Of a stretch of DNA of 64,000 bases, positions 1 through 8,647 are shown one piece after another. Under the pieces are notes generated by a model. The model ran no database searches, was not told the DNA's origin, and worked only from the letters and a program-made list of their open reading frames with translations. Positions within the stretch are counted from its first letter, which is position 1; each line of letters begins with the position of its first letter. Both the position numbers and the translations under genes were made by a program. The DNA comes from Collinsella sp. TF06-26. Its GTDB lineage: Bacteria; Actinomycetota; Coriobacteriia; Coriobacteriales; Coriobacteriaceae. Location: NCBI RefSeq assembly GCF_002232035.1, contig NZ_NKXR01000011.1, forward strand, positions 1-64,000. Reading direction: 5' to 3'.

Positions 1-15
1 AGCGGGTGGTTTAAA

Positions 16-36
16 GCTGGCCGCTGCGCGGCCAGC
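16..36. terminator. Perfect hairpin, possible bidirectional terminator
   Basis: A 9-base stem (GCTGGCCGC / GCGGCCAGC) encloses a 3-base loop. On the minus strand it is followed by TTTAAA, so it could end a transcript running leftwards out of the window or act as a second stop behind the aldolase terminator. Confidence 0.4.
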
Positions 37-57
37 AGACTAAAGTCTTGAAGCAAA

Positions 58-92
58 GGCCGCCCTGCGCCAAGCTCAGGCGCAGGGCGGCC
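58..92 (-). terminator. Terminator of the threonine aldolase gene
   Basis: A 14-base perfect GC-rich stem with a 7-base loop lies about 20 bases past the stop codon of the aldolase gene. On the minus strand it is followed by a short T run (TTTG). The stem is strong and the U tract is weak. Confidence 0.7.
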
Positions 93-110
93 CCTTGTCA
101 TTACATCAGG

Positions 111-1136
111 CTACAGGACAGCCGCCAGCGCGTCGATGTCCTCCTGCGTCGTGGCCCAGCTGGTGCAAAAGCGCACCACCGTGTGGGTATCGTCGTACTT
201 TTCCCAGTACTCGATCGCCGCATGCTCGCGAATGCGGGCCATGTCCTCGTTGGGCAGAATCACGAACTGCTGGTTTGTGGGCGTCTCCAAAAAGAACTGG
301 TAGCCGCGCTCGTGCAGCACACGACGCAGCGCCTGGGCCGTCTGAATCGCCTGTCGACCAATCTCAAAATACAGGCCATCGGTAAAGAGCGCCTCAAACT
401 GCACGCCCGTCAGGCGGCCCTTGGCCAACAGCGCGCCGTGCTGCTTAATACGCGGAATGGGATGCGCCGGAGCGTGCATGCCGCAGAACACCACAGCCTC
501 GCCGCAAAGCGCGCCGCACTTGGTGCCGCCGATGTAGAACACGTCGCACAGCTGCGCCAGCTCGGGCAGGGTAATGTCGCACTCATCGGCCGCCAGTGCA
601 TAGGCCAGACGAGCACCGTCCACAAACAGCGGAATCTCGCGCTTCTGGCACACCGCGTGAATCGCCGCGAGCTCGGCCTTGGAGTACAGCGTGCCGTACT
701 CGGTCGATAGGCTCACGTACACGGCGCCCGGGAACACCGTGTGCTCGTAGCTCTCGTTTTCGTAGAACACCTGGATATAGTTCTCGAGATCCTCGGCGTG
801 CATCTTGCCCTCGTAGCCGGGGATGGTGAGCACCTTGTGGCCGCCAAACTCGATGGCGCCCGCCTCGTGGCAAGCGACATGGCCGGTCTCGGCGGCAACG
901 ACGCCCTCGTAGGGCGCGAGCAGCATGTCAATCACCGTCGCGTTGGCCTGCGTGCCGCCCACCAGCAAGAACACGTCGGCATCGGGGGCCTGACAGGCCT
1001 CGCGAATCAGCTGCTTGGCACGCTCGGTGTGCGCATCGGTACCGTAGCCGGGCTGCGGCTCCATGTTGGTATCGACGAGCGCCTGCAGCACTGCCGGATG
1101 AGCACCGTGGGAATAGTCGTTGTTGAACGCGAGCAT
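111..1136 (-). CDS. Low-specificity threonine aldolase (beta-eliminating lyase family)
   Basis: A cytoplasmic PLP enzyme that probably cleaves L-threonine or L-allo-threonine into glycine and acetaldehyde, supplying glycine. Its 341 residues match the family length. The N-terminal stretch NNDYSHGAHP and the block ETGHVACHEAGA (about 82-94) are typical of the family. Asp173 in FVDGARLAYA should contact the PLP ring, and Lys206 in GGTKCGA is the expected Schiff-base lysine. The ATG is preceded by GAGAGGA at good spacing. It ends in its own terminator. The next gene upstream (PAP2) is on the same strand but functionally unrelated. The family assignment is firm; preference between threonine isomers cannot be read from sequence. 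Confidence 0.88.
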   Translation of the reverse strand: MLAFNNDYSHGAHPAVLQALVDTNMEPQPGYGTDAHTERAKQLIREACQAPDADVFLLVGGTQANATVIDMLLAPYEGVVAAETGHVACHEAGAIEFGGHKVLTIPGYEGKMHAEDLENYIQVFYENESYEHTVFPGAVYVSLSTEYGTLYSKAELAAIHAVCQKREIPLFVDGARLAYALAADECDITLPELAQLCDVFYIGGTKCGALCGEAVVFCGMHAPAHPIPRIKQHGALLAKGRLTGVQFEALFTDGLYFEIGRQAIQTAQALRRVLHERGYQFFLETPTNQQFVILPNEDMARIREHAAIEYWEKYDDTHTVVRFCTSWATTQEDIDALAAVL

Positions 1137-1181
1137 GGCAATCCTCTCTAGCCGGGCATGGGCCCGATGATTTAAACGCCG

Positions 1182-2045
1182 CTATTGTACGCCGCCCGGA
1201 TAGGCAATGCGTGCGGCAAGGCACTCAAGTGCCAACACCAGGGCAAAGCCGCAGCTCACGTCAGTCAAAAAGTGTGCACCGATCACGATGCGGCCAAAGG
1301 CGACGAGCGCCGCGACCACGGCAGCGACCCAAAAGACCACGCGGCGTCGCGACGGCTTTTCCTTAAAGGACGCCGCAGGAAGCCCGGCGAGCATAAGGCC
1401 GATCGCCGCGTGCGCCGTGTGTCCGCTCGCAAACGACTTAAAGCCGTCCTTGATTACGCCGGCCGCAATATAGCTCCACTTGTCGGGGTTGCCAATCACC
1501 CACCACGGCTGAAAATTGAGCCCCGGCGTGACCTCGATCACGCGCATGCGCGGGCGCGACCACAGCGGCTTGACAACCACGTTGAGGATGATGGCCTGAG
1601 CGACCCACACGGCCAGCACCATCAACGCCCAGCGTGTGAGCTCGTCGGGGTCGGTCGCGCGCGTGAGGCGATAGACGATAAGGTTGGCGACGATGACCAG
1701 CACAAACGTCAGCACCAACTGAGCCGCGATGAGTTTGCCGCCAACCCTCAGGGACGAAACGATCTCGTAGCCGGTCAGGCCCACGTTGACCAGAACGCCC
1801 AGCGCGGCAAGCCACTTGCTCGTCTTGGAATCGGGGCGTGCCGAACGCACGAGCATAACGCCCGCGACGCTCGCCGTCAGCTCAAACGGCAGCTCGCCAG
1901 CGGCCTCGATAAAGCGACCGTACATGCTGCCGATATTGAACAGCGCGCTCGAGATCTGATAATCGAAGAAACTGCCCACGCCCAGACAAAGGCACAGGAC
2001 AACCGCGATCATGGCGACATCTTTCTTATAGATGTATCCGAACAT
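1182..2045 (-). CDS. PAP2-family membrane phosphatase
   Basis: An integral membrane protein of 287 residues with about six hydrophobic segments and a lipid phosphatase signature: a basic motif around K159-x4-R164-P165, SGH at 207-209, and R252-x5-H258-x3-D262, which together form the PAP2 active site. Substrates in this family include undecaprenyl pyrophosphate, phosphatidic acid and phosphatidylglycerol phosphate; the sequence does not say which. An upstream in-frame start adds 12 residues, but the ATG chosen here has GAAAGGAA just before it. A long inverted repeat separates it from mfd upstream, so it probably has its own promoter or depends on read-through. Confidence 0.85.
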   Translation of the reverse strand: MFGYIYKKDVAMIAVVLCLCLGVGSFFDYQISSALFNIGSMYGRFIEAAGELPFELTASVAGVMLVRSARPDSKTSKWLAALGVLVNVGLTGYEIVSSLRVGGKLIAAQLVLTFVLVIVANLIVYRLTRATDPDELTRWALMVLAVWVAQAIILNVVVKPLWSRPRMRVIEVTPGLNFQPWWVIGNPDKWSYIAAGVIKDGFKSFASGHTAHAAIGLMLAGLPAASFKEKPSRRRVVFWVAAVVAALVAFGRIVIGAHFLTDVSCGFALVLALECLAARIAYPGGVQ

Positions 2046-2084
2046 GCTTTCCTTTCGATGGGGTGAAGGGTCGACCCGCAACGT

Positions 2085-2190
2085 GGTGGGACAAAGTTAT
2101 CAGTAGTTTTTCTCCCAGGGTCGCTTGCGTTGACAGGCTCGATGCGACTATCGCACCTGGGACAAAAACTACTGATAACTTTGTCCCACC
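2085..2190. repeat. Long perfect inverted repeat between mfd and the PAP2 gene
   Basis: The two arms, 2085-2111 and 2164-2190, are 27 bases long and perfectly complementary. A second short match (TCCCAGG) continues the stem inward after one mismatch. The outer edge begins 10 bases after the mfd stop codon. Each arm is itself roughly palindromic at its ends (GGGACAAA ... TTT-TCCC), so the element may be two inverted copies of a smaller repeat. It may terminate mfd transcription. It is one of five such structures in this window. Confidence 0.85.
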
Positions 2191-2200
2191 GACTTACTTG

Positions 2201-5200
2201 TTAGTCGTCGTCACTGGCACCCAATTGCTGCAGCAGCATGAGCGCCGCGGCCACGGGGCCGGTGCCGTCGTTGGCGTCGAGGCCGCGACCCAGGCCGCTG
2301 CCCGCGCCGGCGCCCGCCTTGTAGGGCACCGACAGCTTGCGGCTCTTGGGGAAGTTCACCGCGCCATAGCGATTCTTGAACTCAAAGGCTACCTTCTTGG
2401 GAACGTCAACCCCCAGGAAGGTAATGCGCCCACCGCTGAGCGTGACGCTCTCGAGCCCCAGGCGCTCGCCGCGAATGCGGATGCGCGCGCGGTTGAACAG
2501 GTTGAGTCCCGCCAATGGCAGCTCACCATGCGCAGCCTCGGTCTCCTCCTGCACCTCGTCGACACTCTCCAGGTCCTCAGCCGCCGCGAGCTTGCGGTAC
2601 ACGAGCACGCGCTGGTCCACCGCCGGCATGTACTCCTCGGACAAGAAGTAGTCGGCCGGCAGGTTGATGCCCACGCTCGCCGCCTCCACGCCGGCATCGT
2701 CATCGCCGCGCGCCTCGGCCACGGCCTGTCCCAGCATCTGCGTAAACAGGTCGAAGCCCACGCTCGACAGGTTACCGTGCTGTTCGGCACCCATAAGCGA
2801 ACCGGCGCCGCGGATCTCCAGGTCGCGCATGGCGATGCGCATGCCGCTGCCCAGGTCCTGGAACTCGGAAAGCGCGGTCAGGCGTGCCGTGGCCTCCTCG
2901 GTAAGCGGCAGCTCGCCGGGGAACATAAAGTACGCGTATGCCTGCGTGGCTGAGCGGCCCACGCGGCCCTTGAGCTGGTAGAGCTGTGCCAGGCCCAGGC
3001 GCTGCGAGTCCTCGATGATGAGCGTGTTGGCCGTTGCGTTGTCGATACCGCTCTCCACGATGGTCGTGGCGATGAGCACGTCAATCTTCTTGGTCGCGAA
3101 CTCGATCATCACGTCCTCGACCTCGCGCGGGCTCATCTTGCCGTGTGCCACACCCACGCGCGCCTCGGGCGCGGCCTCGTGCACGCGCGCCACGGCATCG
3201 TCGATGGTCTTGACGCGGTTGGACACGTAATACACCTGGCCACCGCGGCCCACTTCCAGACGGATCGCCGCGCTCACCACGTCGGGATCGTACTCTCCCA
3301 CGTGCACGATCACGGGGCGGCGCCCGGTCGGCGGCGTGGTGATCAGGCTCATGTCGCGCACGCCGCTCGTGGCCATCTGCATGGTTCGCGGAATCGGCGT
3401 TGCCGAAAGCGTGAGCACGTCAATCTGCTCGCGCAGGTTCTTGAGCTGCTCCTTGTGCTGCACACCAAAGCGCTGCTCTTCGTCGATGATCACCATGCCC
3501 AGGTTCTTGGGGTTCACGTCGGCAGAAAGCAGGCGGTGCGTGCCGATCAGCACGTCGATCGTGCCCTCGGCAAACGCCTTGAGCGCGCGCTTTTGCTGCG
3601 CCGGGGTGCGGAAGCGGCTGAGCACCTCGACCTCCAGGCCAAACGGGGAAAAGCGCTCAAAGAATGTCTCGTAGTGCTGTTGGGCCAGAATGGTCGTGGG
3701 GCAGAGCACCATGACCTGGCGGCCGGAGTCCACGCACTTAAAGGCTGCGCGCAGGGCGACCTCGGTCTTGCCGAAACCCACGTCGCCGCACAGCAGGCGG
3801 TCCATGGGCTTGGGTGCCTCCATGTCGGCCTTTATGTCGGCGATAGCCTCCAGCTGGTCGCGCGTCTCGTCGTAGGGGAAGCTCTCCTCCATCTCGATCT
3901 GTTCGGGCGTATCGGGCGGACAGGCGATACCGGTAATCGAAGAGCGGCGCGTATACAGGTCGACCAGGTCAAACGCCAGCTTTTTGGCGTTCTTGCGCGC
4001 CTTGTTGGTGGCACGCGTCCAGTCGGCGGTGTTGAGCCTGGTCAGGCGCGGCTTGTCGCCGTCGGGACCGACATAGCGCGTGATGCGGTCGACCTGCTCC
4101 AGCGGCACATAGAGTTTGTCGCCGTCGGCGTATTCCAGCAAGAAGTAGTCGCGCTCCTTGCCGCCCACTTCCTGGCGCGCGATCTCGCTAAAGAGCGCGA
4201 TGCCGTGGGTGGCATGCACGACGTAGTCGCCCGGCTTAAACGGGAAGGTGATCTGCGTAATGTCCACCTTGCGACGGCTGCGGGCGCGGTTGGCGTCCAT
4301 GCGGGCGTTGAGGTCGGCGATCGAGAACACGGCCAAATTGGCATCGGGCACCACCACGCCCTGCGGCAGGGCAGCGTCCACAAAGGTCACGCGCCCGCGC
4401 GAGATGGTGGGCACGGCGGCGCCGGCGGCAGCCTGCGCGGCGCCCGCCTCGAGCGAGCGGGCGTTGAGCGCATCGGCCTTACGCTCGCGAATGGAAGCAT
4501 GGGCCTCCTGGCGTGCGGCACGGTCGGCGGAATCCGCTGCTGCCACGCGCACGCGCTCGCCGATAGCGCCGGCATTTTCGGGGGCGGCCGTCAGCGACTC
4601 CTCAAAGGTAACGCCCTCGTCGCCAAAGGTGAGCTCCATCGACTCGCGCGCACCGCGGTCGGGGATGGCAAACACGCAGGCATAGCGCTTGCCCACGACC
4701 TCCTGGATGCGCGTCATAAAACGGTTGTCCGAGCCTGCGATGGCAGGCTGCTCAATCTTGAGCTCAGCCGTCACCGCACCGCCGGCACGGATGAGGCTCA
4801 CATAGTTCAGGCGTTGCTGGGAGCCAAAGTCGAGTTGCTGGGCACGCACGTACAGGCCGTCCAGACGGTCGACCCCCGCCTCGCCGGCACGCGCCTCGAT
4901 ATCCTCGTAGGCGCGCAGGCAATCGTCGAACAGCGAGCGCGGCTCGGACAGCACCACGAGCGCCTTGCCGATCACATGCGACAGCGGGCTCACGGTCTGG
5001 CCGTACATCACCGGCAAAAAGCGGTCGAGCTCGGGCGTGACGATGCGCGCATCCACCATCTCGAGCAGCGCCGCCAGCTTGCTATCGCTCTGGCTGGCGC
5101 GATAGAGCGCCACATGCATGTTATGGACCGCCTCGTCGGTGAGCGCCAACTCGCGGCACGGGAAGATCTCGATACTGTCCTCGTTGCCGATGGTCTGACC

Positions 5201-5833
5201 CGTTGAACTCACCATACGGCGGATGCGGTCAATCTCGTCGCCGAAAAACTCAATGCGCACGGGCGCCTTTTCCTGCGCGGGAAATACCTCGACGGTGTCG
5301 CCATGCACGCGGAACAGGCCGGGCGCGTCGGCGGCGCCGGCATTGGTGTAGCCCATGCCCACCAGGCGCTGCGGTACCTCGTCAAAAGGAATCTCCTCAC
5401 CCACCGCAAAAGTAGTGGACTCCCAGTAGCGGCTCTCGACCGGCGGCACGCAGCGCAGCAGTGCACGGGCCGAGGCGACCATGATGCAGTTGTCCCCGCG
5501 CGCGATGCGCCCGAGTGCCTCGCAGCGTTGGGCCACTACGGCGTCATCGGGCGCCTGCTCGCGCCAAGGGTAGTCCTTGCGCTCGGGAAAGCGGCACACG
5601 CGCGCCAGGCCCACATAGGCGGCCAGACTGCGTGCGGCGCGGTCGGCGGCATCCTCGCCACTCACGATGTAGACCGTGGGGCGCGGACGACGCGCAAACT
5701 GGGCGGCCGCCATGAGCGTTCGGCCCGACTGAGACACGGCCAGCGTCACGTCCTCGCCAGCATCGAGCCCGGCCTCGACGGTCTGCAGCGCCTCGGCAGT
5801 GTAGAGCTGCGCGGCTATACGGTGAATGAGCAT
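2201..5833 (-). CDS. mfd: Transcription-repair coupling factor Mfd
   Basis: A DNA translocase that removes RNA polymerase stalled at lesions and recruits UvrA. The 1210 residues hold the expected parts in order: a UvrB-like N-terminal module, a CarD/RID-type RNA polymerase interaction region (around the block PGDYVVHATHGIALF), an SF2 helicase core with Walker A GDVGFGKTE and DEEQ box, and a TRCF C-terminal domain. The ATG chosen has GGAGG six bases upstream; an in-frame start nine codons earlier has no such site. A terminator-like hairpin ends only about 30 bases before the ATG, leaving no room for a promoter between the two. Expression must therefore come from read-through from nth or from a promoter in front of the hairpin. 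Confidence 0.97.
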   Translation of the reverse strand: MLIHRIAAQLYTAEALQTVEAGLDAGEDVTLAVSQSGRTLMAAAQFARRPRPTVYIVSGEDAADRAARSLAAYVGLARVCRFPERKDYPWREQAPDDAVVAQRCEALGRIARGDNCIMVASARALLRCVPPVESRYWESTTFAVGEEIPFDEVPQRLVGMGYTNAGAADAPGLFRVHGDTVEVFPAQEKAPVRIEFFGDEIDRIRRMVSSTGQTIGNEDSIEIFPCRELALTDEAVHNMHVALYRASQSDSKLAALLEMVDARIVTPELDRFLPVMYGQTVSPLSHVIGKALVVLSEPRSLFDDCLRAYEDIEARAGEAGVDRLDGLYVRAQQLDFGSQQRLNYVSLIRAGGAVTAELKIEQPAIAGSDNRFMTRIQEVVGKRYACVFAIPDRGARESMELTFGDEGVTFEESLTAAPENAGAIGERVRVAAADSADRAARQEAHASIRERKADALNARSLEAGAAQAAAGAAVPTISRGRVTFVDAALPQGVVVPDANLAVFSIADLNARMDANRARSRRKVDITQITFPFKPGDYVVHATHGIALFSEIARQEVGGKERDYFLLEYADGDKLYVPLEQVDRITRYVGPDGDKPRLTRLNTADWTRATNKARKNAKKLAFDLVDLYTRRSSITGIACPPDTPEQIEMEESFPYDETRDQLEAIADIKADMEAPKPMDRLLCGDVGFGKTEVALRAAFKCVDSGRQVMVLCPTTILAQQHYETFFERFSPFGLEVEVLSRFRTPAQQKRALKAFAEGTIDVLIGTHRLLSADVNPKNLGMVIIDEEQRFGVQHKEQLKNLREQIDVLTLSATPIPRTMQMATSGVRDMSLITTPPTGRRPVIVHVGEYDPDVVSAAIRLEVGRGGQVYYVSNRVKTIDDAVARVHEAAPEARVGVAHGKMSPREVEDVMIEFATKKIDVLIATTIVESGIDNATANTLIIEDSQRLGLAQLYQLKGRVGRSATQAYAYFMFPGELPLTEEATARLTALSEFQDLGSGMRIAMRDLEIRGAGSLMGAEQHGNLSSVGFDLFTQMLGQAVAEARGDDDAGVEAASVGINLPADYFLSEEYMPAVDQRVLVYRKLAAAEDLESVDEVQEETEAAHGELPLAGLNLFNRARIRIRGERLGLESVTLSGGRITFLGVDVPKKVAFEFKNRYGAVNFPKSRKLSVPYKAGAGAGSGLGRGLDANDGTGPVAAALMLLQQLGASDDD

Positions 5834-5858
5834 GCTGTTCCTCCGGCATTGCAACGCC

Positions 5859-5886
5859 AAAAGCCCGCCGAGGCAAGCTCGGCGGG
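5859..5886 (-). terminator. Terminator-like hairpin between nth and mfd
   Basis: The minus strand reads CCCGCCGAG, loop CTTGC, CTCGGCGGG and then CTTTT. It lies about 105 bases past the nth stop and directly ahead of the mfd ribosome binding site. It could end nth transcription, or work as an attenuator in the mfd leader. Confidence 0.75.
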
Positions 5887-5990
5887 TCGTTCGTCAAATT
5901 CGTTGCCTGTCATGGTAACGCATGGAGAGAACTCCAGCCCAAGCGTACGCCCAGCCCCGCAAAAAACGCCAGACGAAGATGCGTTCCGCC

Positions 5991-6656
5991 CTACCCCGTC
6001 ACACGCACGCTGGGGCACAAATCTGCCAGCGGACACTCGTCGCACTTGGGCTTACGGGCATCGCAAATCTCGCGACCAAAGGTGATCCATTGGTGGTTGA
6101 CCGACTCCCAATACTCGTGTGGCAAAATCTTGAGCAGATCTTGCTCGGTCTTGAGCGGCTCCTTGGCATGCGTCTTGGGGCTCAGCATCAGGCGGTGCGC
6201 GATGCGGTTGACGTGCGTATCCACCGCGATGCCTTCCACGATGCCAAACCCAACGTTGAGCACGATGTTCGCCGTCTTGCGTCCCACGCCCGGCAGCTTT
6301 ACAAGCTCCTTCATGTCGGCCGGTACCTCGCCGCCGTAGTCGGCAACGATCATCTGCGCGGCCTCCACGGCATGCTTGGCCTTACTCTTATAAAAGCCGA
6401 GTGACTTAATGGTGTCCGCCACGTCGGTCACACTTGCCCCCGCCATGGCCTCGGGCGTGGGCCACTGGGCAAACAGTTGGGGCGTCACCTTGTTGACCTG
6501 CGCGTCGGTCGTCTGAGCCGAGAGCAGTACCGCGATGAGCAGCCTAAAGGGATTCTCGTGGTCCAAAAAGCACTCGACCGGTCCATAGCGGCGGTTGAGG
6601 CGCTCGCACACCTCAACGGCGCGTTCGCGTTTGGCGGCATTGGTCTCGCGTGGCAT
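5991..6656 (-). CDS. nth: Endonuclease III (DNA glycosylase/AP lyase)
   Basis: A base-excision repair enzyme that removes oxidised pyrimidines and nicks at abasic sites. At 221 residues it has a helix-hairpin-helix motif at about 119-130 (LPGVGRKTAN) with the catalytic Lys127, the catalytic Asp146 (VDTHVNR), and the four [4Fe-4S] cysteines C198, C205, C208 and C214 in C-x6-C-x2-C-x5-C spacing. The start used has GAGGAG six bases upstream; the in-frame codon eight residues earlier lacks a site. Mfd follows on the same strand, giving a DNA-repair pair, although a terminator-like hairpin lies between them. The intact cluster contrasts with the cysteine-free MutY homologue at 12.8-13.7 kb. Confidence 0.95.
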   Translation of the reverse strand: MPRETNAAKRERAVEVCERLNRRYGPVECFLDHENPFRLLIAVLLSAQTTDAQVNKVTPQLFAQWPTPEAMAGASVTDVADTIKSLGFYKSKAKHAVEAAQMIVADYGGEVPADMKELVKLPGVGRKTANIVLNVGFGIVEGIAVDTHVNRIAHRLMLSPKTHAKEPLKTEQDLLKILPHEYWESVNHQWITFGREICDARKPKCDECPLADLCPSVRVTG

Positions 6657-6719
6657 AACGACTCCTCGGCTCAGCGGCACAACAAAACTACGGGCACGAT
6701 TGTCCCACGTATGGGGTCG

Positions 6720-8522
6720 TTACGCCTCCAAAAATGCGCCGGTCTGACGGCTCCACAGGCTTGCGTATTCGCCGCCCGCCTCGACGAGCTGCGCATGCGT
6801 GCCATCCTCGACGATCTCGCCATCCGCCAGCACCACGATGCGGTCGAGCGAGGCCACGGTGGACAGGCGATGCGCCACCACAATGGAGGTGCGGCCGCGC
6901 ATCAGGTTCTCGAGCGCCTCCTGCACCAGCGCCTCAGACTCGCTATCGAGGGCAGACGTCGCCTCGTCGAGCACCAGAATCGGTGCGTCGGTGAGGATGG
7001 CACGGGCGATGGCCACACGCTGGCGCTGGCCGCCCGAAAGCTTGACGCCGCGCTCGCCCACCATGGTGTCGAAGCCACGGGGCAGGCGGTCGATGAACTC
7101 CAGGGCATTGGCCAGGCGTGCGGCCTCGCGGATCTGCTCGTCGGTGGCATCGGGGCGGCCGTAGGCGATATTCTCGCGAATGGAGCGGTGGAACAGCAGC
7201 GCCTCCTGCGGCACGTAGGCAACCTGGCGGCGCAGGCTCTGCTGCGTGCAGCGCGAGACGTCCTGACCGTCCACGAGCACGCGGCCGCCCTGCACGTCGT
7301 CCAGGCGCAGCAACAGCTTGGTGAGCGTCGTCTTGCCCGAGCCCGATTTGCCCACCAGGCCCACGCGCTGGCCCGCCGCCACATGGAGCGTCAGGTCGTC
7401 GAACACGCTCTCGCCCGCCGCGGCATCACGGTATGCAAAGCTCAGGTGCTCAAAATCAATCGCGCCCTCGCGCACCTTGAGCTCGGGGGCGTTCTCGTCG
7501 TCTGCCACCAGACGCGGCTCGTCCAGCACGCGCGTCATCTCGGCCGCATCGCCCAGCGCGCGGTTGATGCGCTGCATCATGGAGCTCACGTAGTTCAGAC
7601 GCATGGTGAGGTTATACGTGTAGGTAAAGATCATGACGAGCGAGCCGGCCGAGATGCCAAACCACGCGTTGCCGCCCGCCACGAACACACTCACCACGGC
7701 CATGGTGATGACGATAAGGCCCGAGGTCGTAAAGTTGCGCTGCATCATGGCGTGCATCGAGACCGTCTCAGCGTCGCGCGCGGCACGATCGGCGGTGTCG
7801 AACAGATCGCGTTCAAAGTCCTCTCGCCCGCAGGTCTTGACGGCCAAGATGTTCGTGACCGCGTCGGACAGCACACCCGAGAGCTTATTCTGCGCGGCGG
7901 ACGTCGCGGCCGAAAGTGGCATGATGCGCTTGTACATAAGCCAGACAAACGCAATGTAGACGACCATGATGCCCACCAGGATCACGGTAAATGTGGGCAC
8001 CACCGGAGCGAGTGCGGCCACGGTGCAGATGACCGAGGTGATGGTGGGGATGAGCGAATACACCGTCACGTCGACCAAGCCCGTATAGCCGCTCATAAAA
8101 CGGCTCGTCTGGCTGACGAGCGACCCGCCAAAGCGGCTGGTGTGAAATGTCATGGATTGATTGGAAAGCGTGTCAAAGCACAGGCGCGCCAGGTGGTAGT
8201 TGCCCGCAATCTCGAGCTTGTAGACGGTGTAGTCCTGCAGCTTGGAGAGGATTTGACCCACCAGGTTAACGAGCACGAGCGCCAGAATGTAAGGGCCAAA
8301 GACCTCGAATACTTGATCGCCTGCCACGGGGCCGGCCTGAACGCGGTCGACGATGAGGGCCATCACGTAGGTGTTGGCAAACGTGAGCAAAAAGATGTAG
8401 CCCGCCGACGAGAACACCGAGAGAAAGACGATCAGCGGCTGCGTGCGCGTGACATCCCAAAAACGCTGCAGCGTGCGGCGCACGGTTGAGCGTTTGAGCG
8501 GGCTGGTGCTTCTCTGAGACAT
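6720..8522 (-). CDS. ABC exporter half-transporter (fused permease and ATPase)
   Basis: A 600-residue half-size exporter expected to work as a homodimer in the membrane. The first 330 residues carry the six-helix transmembrane domain. The ATPase half has Walker A GKSGSGKTT, the signature LSGGQRQRVAIA, Walker B ILVLDEATSALD and the H-loop VAHRLST. The chosen ATG follows AAAGGA; a start 12 codons earlier has nothing similar. This class exports lipids, drugs or peptides. No substrate gene is adjacent, so the cargo is unknown. Usually such exporters come in pairs; this one is single. Confidence 0.9.
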   Translation of the reverse strand: MSQRSTSPLKRSTVRRTLQRFWDVTRTQPLIVFLSVFSSAGYIFLLTFANTYVMALIVDRVQAGPVAGDQVFEVFGPYILALVLVNLVGQILSKLQDYTVYKLEIAGNYHLARLCFDTLSNQSMTFHTSRFGGSLVSQTSRFMSGYTGLVDVTVYSLIPTITSVICTVAALAPVVPTFTVILVGIMVVYIAFVWLMYKRIMPLSAATSAAQNKLSGVLSDAVTNILAVKTCGREDFERDLFDTADRAARDAETVSMHAMMQRNFTTSGLIVITMAVVSVFVAGGNAWFGISAGSLVMIFTYTYNLTMRLNYVSSMMQRINRALGDAAEMTRVLDEPRLVADDENAPELKVREGAIDFEHLSFAYRDAAAGESVFDDLTLHVAAGQRVGLVGKSGSGKTTLTKLLLRLDDVQGGRVLVDGQDVSRCTQQSLRRQVAYVPQEALLFHRSIRENIAYGRPDATDEQIREAARLANALEFIDRLPRGFDTMVGERGVKLSGGQRQRVAIARAILTDAPILVLDEATSALDSESEALVQEALENLMRGRTSIVVAHRLSTVASLDRIVVLADGEIVEDGTHAQLVEAGGEYASLWSRQTGAFLEA

Positions 8523-8647
8523 GGGCTTCCTTTCGCGTCTGATAGGGCGAAAGGCCATTGTTGCACATTAAAGTGCGCTTTAGGCAAGTGCAATGCGAAA
8601 AGCGCCCGCGCCCCGCGTTTACGCCGGCGCGCCGCCGTCCGTTGCGG

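Noticed and set aside
3143-8489. Long plus-strand open frames opposite mfd and the ABC exporter (about 690 and 670 codons)
   Set aside because: They encode His/Arg/Gly-rich sequence without known motifs and lie fully within well-supported genes on the minus strand.
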